DNA from: Nymphaea colorata
Lineage: Eukaryota; Streptophyta; Magnoliopsida; Nymphaeales; Nymphaeaceae
Direction: 5' to 3'
DNA length: 64,000 nucleotides
NCBI RefSeq assembly: GCF_008831285.2
Contig: NC_045143.1
Location: 1,771,503 to 1,835,502 of the forward strand
The position numbers and the translations under genes were made by a program. Under the pieces are notes generated by a model. That model was not told the origin of the DNA. It saw only the letters and a program-made list of their open reading frames with translations, and searched no databases. Shown piece after piece: positions 12,079-25,585 of this stretch. Positions within the stretch are counted from its first letter, which is position 1. Each line of letters begins with the position of its first letter.

Positions 12079-14896
12079 TCAAGAGAGGATGTCACACCTC
12101 CACATTCTCTCCCCAAGCCACCCAACTGCCTTGTTGCTGATCAAGTTACAGCGCTGAAGGTTCAGGCCAACCAGAGAACTACTCAGTTTTCTCAAGATGG
12201 GTACGCTCTTGTCTGACACCTGTGAGCAGCCTGAGAGTGAAAGGACCTGCAGATCAGGCAACCCTCCTCCACATGAGGGTAGGGAAACAATCCCATGATC
12301 AGTGATTGAGCACTTTGACATGTCCAGGTCCTGTAGTGATGGGCAATTGGCCAATATAACCTTCAGGCTCTCATCACTCAGCCTCCTGCAACCACCAAGG
12401 TTCAGAAGCTGGAGGCTACCACCATGAAGCGTTGTCAAATGGGTAATGGCATCATCAGTGAGGTTTATGCACCCACTCAAATTAACCTTCACCAGACCAG
12501 CTCTGCAGTTCTCCATCAGAGACAGAACACCAGAATCTGTAATGCCAGTGAGTCCACTGAAATCAACATGCTGCAACTGAGGGCAAACCTTCCCAACAAC
12601 AGCCAGGCCTTGGCTTCCGAAACAAGGACAATCCCGAATGGTCAATGAACGAACTGAATTGCAAACAGGCAGGGGAACCAAGCAGCCGTTCTGATCCTTT
12701 ATCCCCATGCATTTAACCAGACTGAGTGTCTTAAGTTTGGCCTTGCAGTCAGAGAGAGAACTCAAGATCCCTGTCTGAGTGATCTGGTTGCACTCTTCTA
12801 GCTGCAAGCTCTCCAGTGTTCCTGCAGCTCTAGCAAACACACACAGCCCATTGTCGGAGATGAAGAAGCACCTCCTGAGACACAAATGTTTCAGAACTGG
12901 GCAGCCCAAACCGATGGCTTCAAGACCTGAGTCTGTCATCCCCTTGCAGAATGACACAGCAAGGGACTTGAGCTTCTTCAGGCCGCGTGCATTGCCAAGA
13001 GCCCAGAACCCACGCTCACCTACATACTGAAGGCCCATGAATGACAATTCAGTCACTGATTTAGCATAATGACCAATCACCGCAAGTGACAGATCAGAAA
13101 TATTCAGGGCCTGAAGCCTGATCTTCACGAGGCCGGCAGCACAGGCAACCAGACTAGCCACACCTTGATCACCAACAAGCGGGCAGTCATTGATATTAAC
13201 TGACTGCAGGTTTGAGCACGATCGCCCAATAGCTTGCAGGCCTTCATTTCTGACACGCGGGCAAGATTCCAAGGTTAGAGATGACAAATTTGGACAGTTT
13301 TCTGCAATGGCAACCAATCCCCTGTCCGTGATCATTGGGCAATGAGAGAGATCAAGCTTCTCCAATTGGTGACAACCTTGAGCAATCTCACACAGTGACG
13401 CATCACTAATGGAGGGAACGTCCCAGATGGAGAGAACCTTAAGTGAAGGGCATCCACGAGCAATGGCAGAGAGACCAACATCAGTAACACCACGAGTTGC
13501 ATCGGTTCCTCGTATTAGAAGTTTACCCAGGCCGCCAAGCTTCACAGTGCCAATGGAAATAGCAGCAAGTCTAACATCCGTGGATTTCTTGCCTTGCAAA
13601 AAGCGTGTAAGGTATCCATCATCTCTCCCAATTCCTTCCTCCGAATCACCATCATCAGCCTCTACAGATGGAGCTGTCACCTTCTCATCATCGACATCCA
13701 TGGCACCAGAGTCAGCGTGTCGGAACCCTCTAGATGTATTGGTTGCAGGGGCCATCTTTGAGACATTAACGAAATTACAATTGTTGGGTCGTGAAACAAT
13801 CTCAGACCTGCGGATGCTGCTCTGCAGCAGGAGCCATCGCTTGGAGACACAAGCACAAGCGCTCCGGTCACGGATGCAGGACACCCTTCTCAAGATCTCA
13901 AATAGGCACTCGTCCGGGAGGATTTCTATTGAAGGAACAGCCTTTTGCAGATGCTGTTCTTGGTTTCTGAGGATGAGGGGGTCGCTAATCCTAGAGCGCT
14001 TCCGCGGTGGGCCGTCCACATCAACGCTAGGTGATGGGGAAAGAATGAAGTTCGAGGTGAAGTGCCCACCTTGGCAGAGATCCTCATCTCCTGTGGTAAA
14101 ACAAAAACAAATATGAAATCCCTTGACCAAATAGTCCTAAAAAGCAGAAAAATGTTAACAGAAACAGAAGAACCAATAAGGAAGACCTAATCTTCATGAA
14201 AGGAAAATGAAGACCCCATACAAAGCGATAACCTCAATGAATCCACACAAATCAAATTCAAAGAAAATAAATCTGCCTATGCACGTATAAACCATATCTG
14301 TAACATGAGATCCAGCACTCTCTAACACGAAGTCTAACTTCGCTCGCTGAATTGTTAAAGACCGTAAATGAAAAATGAGTTCCAAATCCGACTGACAGGA
14401 TCATTGCATTTGGAATTTAAAGCACCCAAAAGAACATCAAACCAAAAGCTTTTCTTTGATAAAAAACACTAGGGAGAAGGCCAGAAGGGTTACCTCCATC
14501 GTATAATGCAGAGGAAAGGAAAAAGAAAAGAACAAACACATTCAAACTCCCACAAACCACATTCAAGAAAGTATAAATGAGCAAGAAAAAACTAGAGTGG
14601 ACAAAGGGAAATGGAAAAAGAAGAAGTAGGGCAGAAGAGTTGCCCACCCCCCGTACAAAACAAAAAACGTAGGAAAACAAAGAGACAACCAAAAGATTTC
14701 AAATTTCCATAAACTTCAAAATATGTACAACGAAAGTTACCAACCAAATTCACAAAGAAAGCTTAATCAAACGAAGGAACTTGTTAAAAGAAACACCCAA
14801 AAATACACAAAAAAAAAAGGAAAAGCAAATGTAAAGAAAGACGCCGATGGAAGAAAGAAAATAAGCCTTACCACTACGGTTGACGAGAATAGACAT
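12079..14896 (-). CDS. EBF: EIN3-binding F-box protein (EBF1/EBF2-like)
   Basis: Exon 1 is 14896-14872 (25 nt, MSILVNRSG, last codon split) and exon 2 is 14090-12079. Donor G|GTAAGG and acceptor CCACAG|GAGATG join in phase 1 to give 678 residues. The tiny first exon before an approximately 2-kb exon is the known EBF gene structure. The F-box lies at about residues 65-103 (core LPDECLFEILRRV), followed by leucine-rich repeats of the cysteine-containing type (repeated L-x-L-x-x-C and ITDxGL units) to the C-terminus. EBF proteins are substrate receptors of SCF E3 ligases that degrade the transcription factors EIN3/EIL1 in the nucleus, so they repress the ethylene response. At 678 residues it is longer than the roughly 625 of Arabidopsis EBF1/2. 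EBF1 and EBF2 cannot be told apart here. Confidence 0.95.
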
Positions 14897-15063
14897 ATCG
14901 ACGTCGTCAACCTCCTCGGAGAGCCTGACAATAGCAAGAACGACAATCTCACCAGCACCAGCACCGCCACCAGCCTCTCAGGGACAGCACCAACAAGAGA
15001 AACAAGCAGCAAAAGGATCACAAACGCCTCTTCCAGCAAGGCCCCTCCAGTCACAGAGTGCAT
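13926..15063 (-). other. Possible 118-codon upstream ORF overlapping the EBF start
   Basis: An ATG at 15063 opens a frame of 64 codons to the exon 1 donor. Through the same splice it continues for 54 codons in exon 2 before a TAG at 13928-13926. It is in a different frame from EBF and overlaps its start codon. The predicted peptide begins with a hydrophobic stretch (FVILLLLVSLVGAV). If the EBF mRNA starts upstream of 15063, this would reduce initiation at the main ATG. The transcription start is unknown. Confidence 0.4.
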
Positions 15064-15067
15064 ATAC

Positions 15068-15081
15068 GAGAGAGAGAGAGA

Positions 15082-15116
<35 letters not shown>

Positions 15117-15117
15117 T
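15068..15117. repeat. (GA)n(GT)n(GA)n compound microsatellite
   Basis: A compound repeat in the probable EBF 5' UTR or core promoter. On the EBF coding strand it reads as CT, AC, CT, a common composition for plant leaders. Confidence 0.9.
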
Positions 15118-15309
15118 TCGGGAGTTGGGTCCGAGGGAAGGGGGCCTCTGCACCCTTTGCCCAGCCCCGACGCCTGAATGGAATTAAAAGGAAGGAGAAG
15201 ACAAGATTTGGAGAAAGACCAACGTTCGGATCGGTACACCCCCCTCTTCTCGTTTCCTGTTTGATCCTTTCCCCCTTCTCTTTTTACGATTTTATTATCC
15301 CCATTCCCC

Positions 15310-15311
<2 letters not shown>

Positions 15312-15352
<41 letters not shown>
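15312..15352. repeat. (CT)20 microsatellite
   Basis: About twenty CT units upstream of EBF; GA on the EBF coding strand. Confidence 0.95.
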
Positions 15353-15354
<2 letters not shown>

Positions 15355-18268
15355 TCAATGCACCGTTTTCCATAGTAAGCCTAACCTTTCCGCACCTAGC
15401 TAAAAGACACTCTCTTCCTTCTTCTTCATATATTTCTTTAATTTTCTTCCTTGTAGAAAATAAGATTACTCAACAGCTCAGTCTACCAACTCCTCTGTCC
15501 CACCAAATGCCACATAAAGAAAATTCTAATCCTGCCACATTCTCCTTTGGGGTCCAGTAATTTTATTTAATTGAATATATGTAAATGTCTTTGGAATCTT
15601 AATTTGGTTTTAGGGGAATGCACCTTTCAATCATTCTTTTCAGTGTTGAGATATGTAAGTTTTATACGTTATCATTGTGTAGAATACATAAAATATCTTG
15701 TACGTGTTGAGTTCTGACCATTCTAGCCACGATGATTAGCAAATAAAATATATACATAATTTATAATATTAGATCTTAACTAAACGGCCGGTGCGGCTGA
15801 CATCTTAAGAGTACTTATACATTGTATTTTGGACAAAGCTTGCGTTGGTTCCCAACTCTTCCATTTCAAACTTTCGTTTGGGTTGACTTGGAATTCTGGA
15901 AGTTAGTCCATTTGAACATGGCTTAACTTTTAGTGTGAGAGCGTTTTGAGTATCATCTTTCATCCCTAATGCGAAGATCAAGTTTGTTCTTCTGCCTATT
16001 CCCTCATGTCCTCTCTTTCATACCCTTTGATCATGAGATCTGACAGCGTATTTAACGAAATTCACAAAGTTTCACTTGAATTTAGCAGAACTGCTGCTTC
16101 TGTTTTGATTCATTTGATCTTTTAATTAACTACCCTTTAATCCGCAAAATGAAAGGAAGAGAAAGGCACTAGGTAGAGGTATATTCATCTTCCATGTGAG
16201 GCCAAAGAAGGTAAGCACTTCCATTTCTAGTACAAGAGAGGTTACCTAGAGGCTTTACCTTTGCCACATAATCAGATGATGAATATATTGTTTCTAGCTT
16301 GAGAAGTTTTTATCACATCTCTGCACATTAAAGTGGATAATCTCCATCATCATTGAAGTATAGAAGAGGAGAAAAACACAAGAAACTCAGTTGTTCAATA
16401 ACCTAAATTTGCAATTTACTGAGTCTCTCTTTCACCAGCACCTTATCGTTTAATTCAAACTTACAGGATTGGTTGAATAGCATTTGCTTACGGGCTCACA
16501 TTCTCTTCTTGTGCATTAGATCATATGTCATCATCATTATCATCATTGAGCCTTATCTGGTTCAGATACATGCACTTGATGTATGAAATTTGCTAAAAGT
16601 TGGTGTATTTGGAACCGTGAAGAATTAATATTCTTCTGCAGTTTGTACAGTAGAGACAAAAGGACCGACCCTTTTTCATATGAAAAGACCTCTTCAGAAA
16701 TTGACCTGTAATGCGCTCATGGTTCATGCATCTGCTTCTTACTCGAGGGGCCCTAGCTTGACCCTGAGTGTAAAAGCTTTAAGCTAATGACATCTGTAAA
16801 CTGTCTGCTTAAGGCCCCAAACATATGGTATATATTTGCAGGTTTTGATGCGAAATAGAGACGATGTTTACAACATTGCTCATGGTGAGTAACGAGTAGA
16901 AGAAAGGGAAAAAAAGGCTTGGGGTTATTAATGCAGTATCAGTCTAAAGGATGTATGTGGTTGCAACTTGCATTGTCCACAGTGCACATCATCTACAATA
17001 ACGTCCGGCCTTTTGGGGCTTCAATTAGTTACTGTCTTCTTCTCATATTCATGGACCATGGTTAAGTTATATGCATGATCATGAATATGTTAACTCAAGG
17101 TTTTATTTCGTGGTTAGTGTGATAGTTTTAGTGACATGCTTTCTATTACAAAGAGATAAGGTCAATTTCTTGTCCATTGAAAATTCAAACGCGGAGACTC
17201 AAGGTAGAAGATTGCTTTTAAATACATGAACTACTGCAGCTAGCAATTCTCCTCAAGCCAATCACAGTAAAACTTGTAGATACCCATGGTTCAATTCGCA
17301 GCCGGTAACATTGAGTAATTATCATCTCAAGATCTACCTCGATTAATACACGATGCAATTATTTAGCACCAGTATTTCATTTACATTGGATGCAATGGCT
17401 GCCAACCACCGCTCTCGAATTGATGAAGTGTGGGTCATGCATTTTCTTCCAAGAGACCAAGACTTAATTGCTCGGTACTACTCAGTCTTGATTTCAAATT
17501 CAAGATATGACCGGCTTTTCGACCACGGATTAAGCTGATTAAGTTCAGAAAAACCAAGAAAAGGCCATTGTTTTCAGCTTAAAATTAAATGATGGAGCTG
17601 CACTCACATGTCTTGTTAATGATACTTTATTATATATTAAGCAGCCCAAGGTAAAGCCCCCAAGATATATATTTTAAACTTAAGCTGTCCAATTATATAT
17701 AGACGCTTCAATGAACGTTTCAGATCATCTAATTCACTATTTTGCTTGTACTGCCACTATGTGTATAAACTTAATTTGAATTGAAACACAATAGCGTGAA
17801 GATTAAGAAACAGATGTTAAACAGTTCCAAGCATTTAATGCAACTGTACCAGTATCATTATAAAAATATATATCGGGACATACACATGTATGTGCACAGT
17901 GTACATATTTAGAACACTGCCGGCCGGACAAAGAAAAATGCGCAATAGAATTATCTCTCGCCACTGATGTGAGAGAGGTAGAGAAATATGGGTCGAAGAC
18001 GGGCCACCTTATAAAATATATTATAATTTATCATTATTTTATCGAAACGTTGAAATATGCTTTAATTTTTTTTTTTTGCTAGAAAATCTGTCCTGGAACG
18101 AACTGGTGCCATGGAAAGACTCGAAGTTTCTGCGCAATGCGAAATATGCACAGTCAAGCATTTGGATTCTTCAGCAAGTCAATTTTCATAAGTTATAGAA
18201 GTTCATTTTAAAACAAAACATGTAACCACATAATTCGTGAAAATTCACCATAAAAAGTAGTCGATCGA

Positions 18269-18272
<4 letters not shown>

Positions 18273-18314
<42 letters not shown>
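18273..18314. repeat. (TA)n microsatellite
   Basis: About twenty AT/TA units in intergenic sequence. Confidence 0.95.
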
Positions 18315-18316
<2 letters not shown>

Positions 18317-21033
18317 AATTAGACCCCTCTCTCTTTCTCTCTCTAAAAGTTCCAAAAATGAGATGATCAAGGGAGGGGGGGCCACTCACGAATATCTTCG
18401 CTTGCTTTTCTCGAGGAGATGTGGGCAGGTGCATGCATGCTTATTGCTTTAATGACATCACGCGGCGAGAGAAAATGAAGAAGAAGGAGGAGGTAAGAGA
18501 AGAAAAGGAAGAAGAGAAAGCGATGGGAACTGAGAGCGCGCGGTTTATTTGAGGCCTGGCTGCCGACGACGACGCAGAGTACTTGATAATCTGTTGGTAG
18601 GATAGGAGAGGAGCGCTCTCTCCCCACCTTCCTTTTTACTATTACAAGAAATTCAATAATCTTCTCGATCTACTGATCATTCGCCCAAGTTGGATTTAAT
18701 TATGCACTTCATCGCTTTCTCGAGCTCACGTTTCACTCTTGTACTTTTCACCTTGCGATCCTCTGAAACTGTCATCTCCCCGAAGCCCAACTTGGGCTGT
18801 CATAATGAAATATGTCCACTATCTCTCTCTCTCTCTCTCTTTTTCTGCGTCCACGGCTTGAACTACGAAACGTGTTGTTCCTTTTCCAAAAAGAGTTGTT
18901 CTGTCTTCCTCCATCATGGCGTTGATTTACTCTGGAAGCTAGCTAGTCACATTAACATATTGCTCTTTTACTCCTTTTCTCTGTGGATCTTCCGGTGCAT
19001 GCATGTGTAGCTGTAAAAGCATCTGCTTTAGGTGCTTGTTAGAGTTATGGTCAATTCTTGTCCCACTTGTATTATTTTTTAATCTCTCTCTCTCTGTCTC
19101 TCTTGTACAAAAGCTTGGCGTACAAAAGAACGGATCCTGTTTAATATGATTTATTTTATTCGATCGCATGCTTCTAAAGTTTAGTCCAACTGCATGCTTC
19201 TTTGGACCATTTCTAAAGCAGTTCCCTGTTCATGAACTGCAACCGGTTCTTTCTTTTTTTCCTAATATAAAAAGTTCAAAACCTTATAAGGGGTTGAAAT
19301 CCGAGTCAATGTACATGAATAAATTAATCATCGCCGTTGCTGGCCAAACTTTTGATGCTTGATTAGTTATATTTTAGAAACTCTGAATGACATACTACAA
19401 GATTACTTTAACTTAAGTATTAATCTCAAAGTACAAGTGTATTTATCATTATTTATCATAAAGTATACGTTCTAATCGTAGTTTGCCAAAAAGAGAGAGA
19501 GAGCTTCATTCTTGACCATCAAAGTTTCCGTGCTATACAATCCACCAAGTGTTCGGTTTATAAGAGATTACAGACATCTAGCTAGGCATGAAATTTGTTT
19601 TATTCAATAATGTTTCTGTAAACAAAACTATACAGTCGATCGAAGGTGTTCTAATCCAAGATCATGATTTCAACCTTCAAATCTTGAAGATCTTGGCGCA
19701 CTTTTGTGAAGCCCAGCCGCTTTTGTTGGCTTATAGTGCCTGCTCTGCCGCAAGTATAGCAGAAAATATTTGACTGTTCCTCTACATGGAAAGGCGGAGA
19801 GAGAGGCGTGGACGCATTCGCTCGATACACTGAACTCCCAACTCATCACTCGTCACCCTCTCATCACATTCACGTACAAACTGAAACGACCCACCTCTCT
19901 CTTACCTTCTCCCCATCTCAATTCTCTAATGCTGCCAGCACTCGAATAACAACTCAGTTGAATTATTCAGCGCCCCAGCCACGAGCCCATGTACGTGTAT
20001 TTCTCCCCGCACTTCCGATATCAAAAGGAAAAGAGATCCAATACATGCACAATGAATCAAATCTCTCTCTCTCTCTCTCTCCTGTGTTTTGGTAGAAAAA
20101 ACCAAGCGATGATGGAGGTTCATTGCATATTCTTCCAAACACGACAGACACTTTTCTTTTTCTGATTGAACCGGAAGAGGGCGGATACCATGGAAGCGAC
20201 GGAAGGATATGGAAAGAAAGAAAAAAGAAAAGAAAGGTGTGGCTGAGAAGGAACACACGCCGGCGACTTCCTTCACATGCACTACCTGATCATCTCATGC
20301 TCCAGCTATTACGTACTTGATCATTGATGACGCCCATCTTTTGGGTGGGGGCTATGCATGCATTGGGCCCCGCCCCCGTCCCTGCTTCCTCTTCGAGAGG
20401 AGCATCAGTGTTTCAGTCTCGATCGAGAGATGGGAATACTGAGTGCGACTCCAGTCGTCTTCATCACCGACCAGTTTGCACCCACATTGGCATTTTCTCT
20501 GTGCTTTTCTGGCCACGCCAAAAACGATAGTGTCCCATGTGGCCCTGCCATGGCCTTTCGTTGATTCATAAAACTTCAATCCTTGCGATTGCGAAGTTGG
20601 TTACATGAGACCTTAAGGGCATGACACCTATTATTGAAAGTGGGCTCAAAGTTCGTTGAAAGTGAGCTAGAGAAACACATGTCATGCAGAAAGGATATGC
20701 TCATCTCCTTATGATCCAATATTATCACATATCAGAATCCAATATTATCTCGTATCAGCCCGTATGCATGCATGTCTTGGCTGTAGACCACACATATTGT
20801 AAAATAATGTTTAAGTATATGCTTTAAAGTATTTGGTAATTATTTTTAAATAAAAATGGCAAATAGGATTGCATGGGCCAATGTGGACCGGTACACAACT
20901 GCCGCGCACCATTTCAAACTCGCTAGATACTGCCAATGCTTACCAAGTTTTATGATGTCAATGGGTTGGATTCAAATCATATATAACTTTTACCACATTT
21001 GGCCAATTAGATGTTTACATAATCAGATTCGAA

Positions 21034-21335
21034 TAGGAATGATAAATACCATATTTGAATTTGATTAAATCCAAATGACATTATGATATGTTAAGGACTA
21101 ACTTTCAAAATGCATGGATATTGGATATAGGATATTTATTTGAAATCAAAACTTAATTAGAATCCAATCAAATATTTATTTAAAACTGAATCTGAATCTG
21201 AATCCAATCAAAGGTTCTCTCTAAAATCTGAATTACATCTTATTTTCTAATTGAATATTGACGTTTTTCCATATCTTTCTTTTTTAAGCATTTTCGTCAA
21301 ATATTCAGTCCGAATCTAATCCAATTACATCCCTA
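21034..21335. mobile_element. Possible MITE with TAGGAATG/CATCCCTA ends
   Basis: The left end TAGGAATG and right end CATCCCTA resemble the ends of the two hAT-like MITEs at 26.0 and 36.3 kb. The inside is AT-rich with repeats of GAATCTGAATCC type rather than CTCGAG type. The 8 bases on each side do not match, so the call is weak. Confidence 0.25.
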
Positions 21336-21453
21336 CCCTGTATCATCATTAGCAATGTGAGCTTCAAATGCATTAATTTATAGTTGGTGTTACTTAGGGC
21401 ATAAGTGCAAAAATGTCAACGGGCCAGAAAGATCCAACTACCAACCCGAAACT

Positions 21454-21579
21454 CAATTTATTTAATTAGATCCAACAAAAGAAAATTGGATGCAAATTCT
21501 AATCACACTCGGTATACAATTTATTTAATTAGATCCAACAAAAGAAAATTGGATGCAAATTCTAATCAGACTCGGTATA
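21454..21579. repeat. 63-bp tandem duplication
   Basis: Two units, 21454-21516 and 21517-21579, both starting CAATTTATTTAATTAGATCC, differ at about one position. The near identity indicates a recent duplication. Confidence 0.9.
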
Positions 21580-22078
21580 CAAATTAGGCGACTCAATAGG
21601 AAGTGGAACAAATTAAGAACCAATGGGTAGTCCTCAATAAATTGCTTACTGAAATTCATGGATTAATTGAACGTTACCTTCCCCATTGAAAGCTGTTCTT
21701 TGAATCTTTATACAGTAGCATCAATAATTCCCTACAGTCCTCTCCAACCCTAATAGATTAAACCAGCTTTAGCTTGAGTAAGGAGATGGAAAGATGGATC
21801 ATTGACCAGTTGAACGTGGACTCGTCGACGCCCACTCCCATGTAGAGAAAGCTGAAGAAGCGAGCAGCTACTCGGACGCTCAATCCCTCGCATCTTTGTT
21901 CTTGGAATTGCATTATTTTACGAGAGCCGAAACAAATCTTTGAGATTCTCAATATCGCCTAATCTCAATGTCAAGATGGGGGCTGTACCCAAGACTAAGT
22001 GCATCCTTTATATTAATAAAGAAAGGCTTCCCTTGCGGCTTAGATCTTTGTTTGGTTGTCAAGTTTCCGTGCAATAGA

Positions 22079-22372
22079 AAAATCTCAAGAGATCCAAAGT
22101 TGCTACTAAAAGAATCTAAGAGATCCAAAGTTGGTACAAAGAAAATCTAAGAGATCCAAAGTTGGTACCAGATAAATCTAAGAGATCTGATGAAGTTGCA
22201 AAGAAAAGTACCGGGAACAAGTAAGAGATTCGAAGCTGCTATTGAGAAAATCTAAGATCCTGAGGTGTACCAGATAATACGAGAGATCCAAAGTTGAAAA
22301 GTTGCAGAGTACGGGGAATAAGTAAGAGATTCAAAGTTGCTACTGGGAAAATCTTAAGAGATTCTGAGTTGC
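22079..22372. repeat. Degenerate minisatellite, about 30-35 bp unit
   Basis: Seven or eight imperfect copies of a unit with the core AAGAGATCCAAAGTTG followed by CTAC or GTAC. Copies are most regular at the left (22079-22180) and decay to the right. Confidence 0.75.
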
Positions 22373-24756
22373 TAGCACGGCTACCCGATCAGCCGTCAAC
22401 GCAGAGTACTTGGAAACACTAAGATGAACGACATTAGTTACGCCTGCTACCCCTATTGTTCTGGTGATGCATGCAAAACCCAAAAATTCTCCCATCACCT
22501 GCTGCGCATCGAGATGCCTCCGATTGATAAAAATGTAGAGGTTACTGCGCATCACCTTATTCTCTCACTTGGAATTCAACATGAAAGATTAGCTCTGCTT
22601 GGGAATTGGCAGATGGTATCTGGAGTTTATGGATTGGGTGAGGTTATAGCCAAATTATCTTTAATGGTGATTGGTTGGAATGGTGGTTTTCAGGAGGTAG
22701 TTACTAGTTAGGCATTATGTCATGTACCCCTAGCACCTGTATTATGCATCTAACAAGGAAGATGAAATCCTCTTTCGTTTGTATTTACACGTCACAAGTT
22801 ATAGTAACTATTGGTAGTTGGGACATTTCCAATAAAGGATCAACTGGGAGACGCTCCCATCATCATATTGACAAAAAATGAGTATGTACAAGGAAGAGTA
22901 GTCGGAAAATTTAGAACAACAGTTTCTGCACTTAATTTAGATGCATAAACTTCTACTGGTTCTTACAGAGTTTGGTAGGTAACACAGGAAAATGCTGACA
23001 TTGAACCATTACCGTCTTACATTGGTGTGATTTTGGTAACCAGACAATAAACCCTTTTTTGTAAGTTTACCGTATTATATTAACAAGCTTGGTGATTCTT
23101 TGGTGATAAGCACACTGTCATTTGCATTGTCACCTTCAAATTTTCACAAGTTCTTGTGATTCCAAGAGTGAAAGAATCACACGTAAACTTTCCCAAACAC
23201 TAGTTATTTAAAACTAAAAAGAATCACAGGCTACAGAAAAAGGTAAATTTCCCCAGTTCCGGTGATCTCTCCTTGCAAGCCTCAAAGGGTTCATGGTACA
23301 AGAAAATGACAAGAGCGACATCAAGTGAAAGTTGGAAGACTTTAAACTTTAAAGTTGAAACTGTAACTACTTGATATATGAGTAACAGCCATATGCTAAA
23401 GAATCACAACCTATGTCACCAAGACGAGGGGTGCCAGTGCGGGTGCGAGTGCCGCACATCTCAAAAAATTTAAGTGCGACGATACAGCAAAAGTATTTAT
23501 TATCTCCCAGCTGAGATGAACGTGGTGCGGACACAACGCGGTGAGTTTTCTTTTCTGCCGCACCTGACTGATCACAACTGTGATTCCTGAACTTGCGACT
23601 ACACGAGTACACATCAAGGTTGTAAGCCATATACTGCTTTTTAGGTGCATCTTTGAGAAAGTGATCGCATGCCATTTTTCTGTTATGACCAGGATGTCAA
23701 AACTCTTGAGCTCTCCACTCTAAAGGCCTTCCATTCTATCAATCGGTGCTCTTGTTTGTAATTTCAAATTCCAAATTGAGTATATCATGATCTTAAATTC
23801 TTGTTTTAATTAGATACTTTCATCCAAACACATTTCAGGTATACAAAGTAGTTGTGTTGGATTGGCCCCCTAAACTAAAAGAATCTCGTCCTTTTACCCT
23901 CTCTTTTCTAAACTGATGCTGAAGAACAGACAAAAAAAAATCTATTCTTTTGTCTGGTTAGGCTTCAGAGAGAAACCAGCCGATTAATGATACATCTCAT
24001 AATTTCACGGACCTAAGTTGTCAAACCATTAAACAAAATCGCTAACAATAACATGAGTTGATCACATGATCGGTCGTGATTTTGAACAATGACAGGAGGG
24101 AGGGATGGAGAGAGAGAGAGAGATTTGAAACAAATAAGATGATTCTCGCACCAACACTAGTCAACCACAAACTCTCGTCTCTAAATTTTAGGTAAACGGT
24201 TCAGATACGTTCCGTAGTGTTGCTCTTGCTTTTTTTCTTTTTTCCTTTCTCTTATTTCTGCTAGATACCAAATTCAATTCAATTTTAAGTTACCATGCAT
24301 TTAGCTTGTCCAAATCCTAACTGCTTACTTCACAATCAAAGTTTTACCTGTTTTGAAACTTAATTTTCATCATTTTCGTAATTAGACCAACAGAGATAAG
24401 GCTTTTACCAGAATAAAAGAGAAAGGTGTTGGAAGGCACATGATGCCGTAGAATTCAGTAGTGCTCAAATTGTTGCCAGTCCTGGTCCTTGCTTCTGCAA
24501 TAGAATGCAAGACTAAAAGACAACTAATACACGTAAATCGCAGAAAACGTGATAATTTGAACGATGGAACCAACCCAGATGCCTATCACATGATAAGACT
24601 AGACGTCAAATTTCAAGGCTGCAGAATATTAATGGGAAGTTACCACCGAAAACAATCTCTGGCTTGATATATAGAGAAGACCTGTAGGGAAACTATCAAG
24701 CCCCAAGCTGACAGAGACAATAACGGGTAGCTATCGCCAACTTATGAACTCATGCA

Positions 24757-25533
24757 CTAGTCATACAAACCCTCCACCTCCCAGACGTCTACAAGAAAAT
24801 CTACCATTTCCTGTGGAAAAAGGAAAAATAAGTGTTAGTTTACTTGTGTGGTGCACCGTCCCGTGGTCCTCAGAAGTGCAAAAATATGAACATGATAGCC
24901 TTGTCCTGCCTCCATTCAGGAGAGATTCAACATGACAACAAACATCTTCCTGTGAAATGAAAATATTACTCTTCATGATAAAATCAAGACTTACAATAGG
25001 TTATAGGGCTCTATCATTTCATCAAATGCCATGCCAGAAAAGACAAAAAAATGGAAAAGGTTGCCTTGAAACCAAGAAGGATCCTCAAATGCAACAGGAT
25101 TCTCAAAACACCATAGGATAACAGCCAAGGCTAAGAATTTGGGAAAGACAGGTAAATCTCTATCATATAGAAAGCACATATAATAACCAGTTTCCAGAAG
25201 ATGTCAGCTTTCAAGGTGCCAATCTATTTTCCAAAAAAAAAATACCTCTCCCTCTCTCTGTGTCGCTATCTATATGTATATATATATATATATATATATA
25301 GGAAATTTGAATTGTTAGAGTCACACAACCATCTAATCAAGACCGTCCGATCCAACATGATGGATGGTTAAGAGAAAAATAAAAAGAAAAAGGTGATAGA
25401 CATTTTCACTATCTAATATTAGTTCATATTTTTTTCTCCTTGTCTTTGTCTAAACCATCCATCTACTTCAAATGGATGACATTGGTTAGATGGCTAAGTA
25501 ACCCTGAAAAGCTAGAGTCAACGTTCACTCACT

Positions 25534-25585
<52 letters not shown>

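Larger units (their letters stand above)
15360..24190. other. Gene-poor stretch between EBF and the Gag1-like gene
   Basis: The left end is EBF promoter. No protein family was recognised. It contains a (TA)n at 18273-18314, short (CT)n runs near 18824 and 20063, a 63-bp tandem duplication (21454-21579), a degenerate minisatellite (22079-22372) and a possible MITE (21034-21335). Around 16842-16884 there is an exon-like island (TTTGCAG acceptor, CATG|GTGAGT donor, open frame) with no partner exon found. The 19.8-20.5 kb part is richer in GC and CT and resembles a promoter/leader, but no following coding sequence was seen. Confidence 0.4.

Noticed and set aside
13409-14116. 235-codon open frame on the plus strand
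   Set aside because: It is antisense to the EBF exon and has no family resemblance; the EBF reading explains the sequence.
14767-15560. Serine/leucine-rich open frames on both strands
   Set aside because: They are produced largely by the CT/GA/GT microsatellites in the EBF leader. Only the ATG at 15063 is kept, as a possible upstream ORF.
16842-16884. Exon-like island with good splice sites
   Set aside because: No neighbouring exon, start or stop could be joined to it; 14 codons are too few for a call.
18367-18627. 86-codon minus frame with a hydrophobic stretch, resembling a secreted peptide
   Set aside because: The hydrophobic run is not near the N-terminus and no known peptide motif (CLE, RALF, CEP, IDA) is present.
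20123-20480. GC-rich stretch considered as a microRNA precursor
   Set aside because: No known mature microRNA sequence and no convincing stem could be seen by eye.
22395-22415. AACGCAGAGTACTT resembling a cDNA synthesis adaptor
   Set aside because: Only about 15 bases match, the flanks are ordinary genomic sequence, and a similar 14-mer at about 18570 suggests coincidence rather than contamination.
23367-23675. 102-codon minus frame with TRTRTGTP
   Set aside because: It arises from a GTGCGGGTGC-type low-complexity repeat and has no family match.
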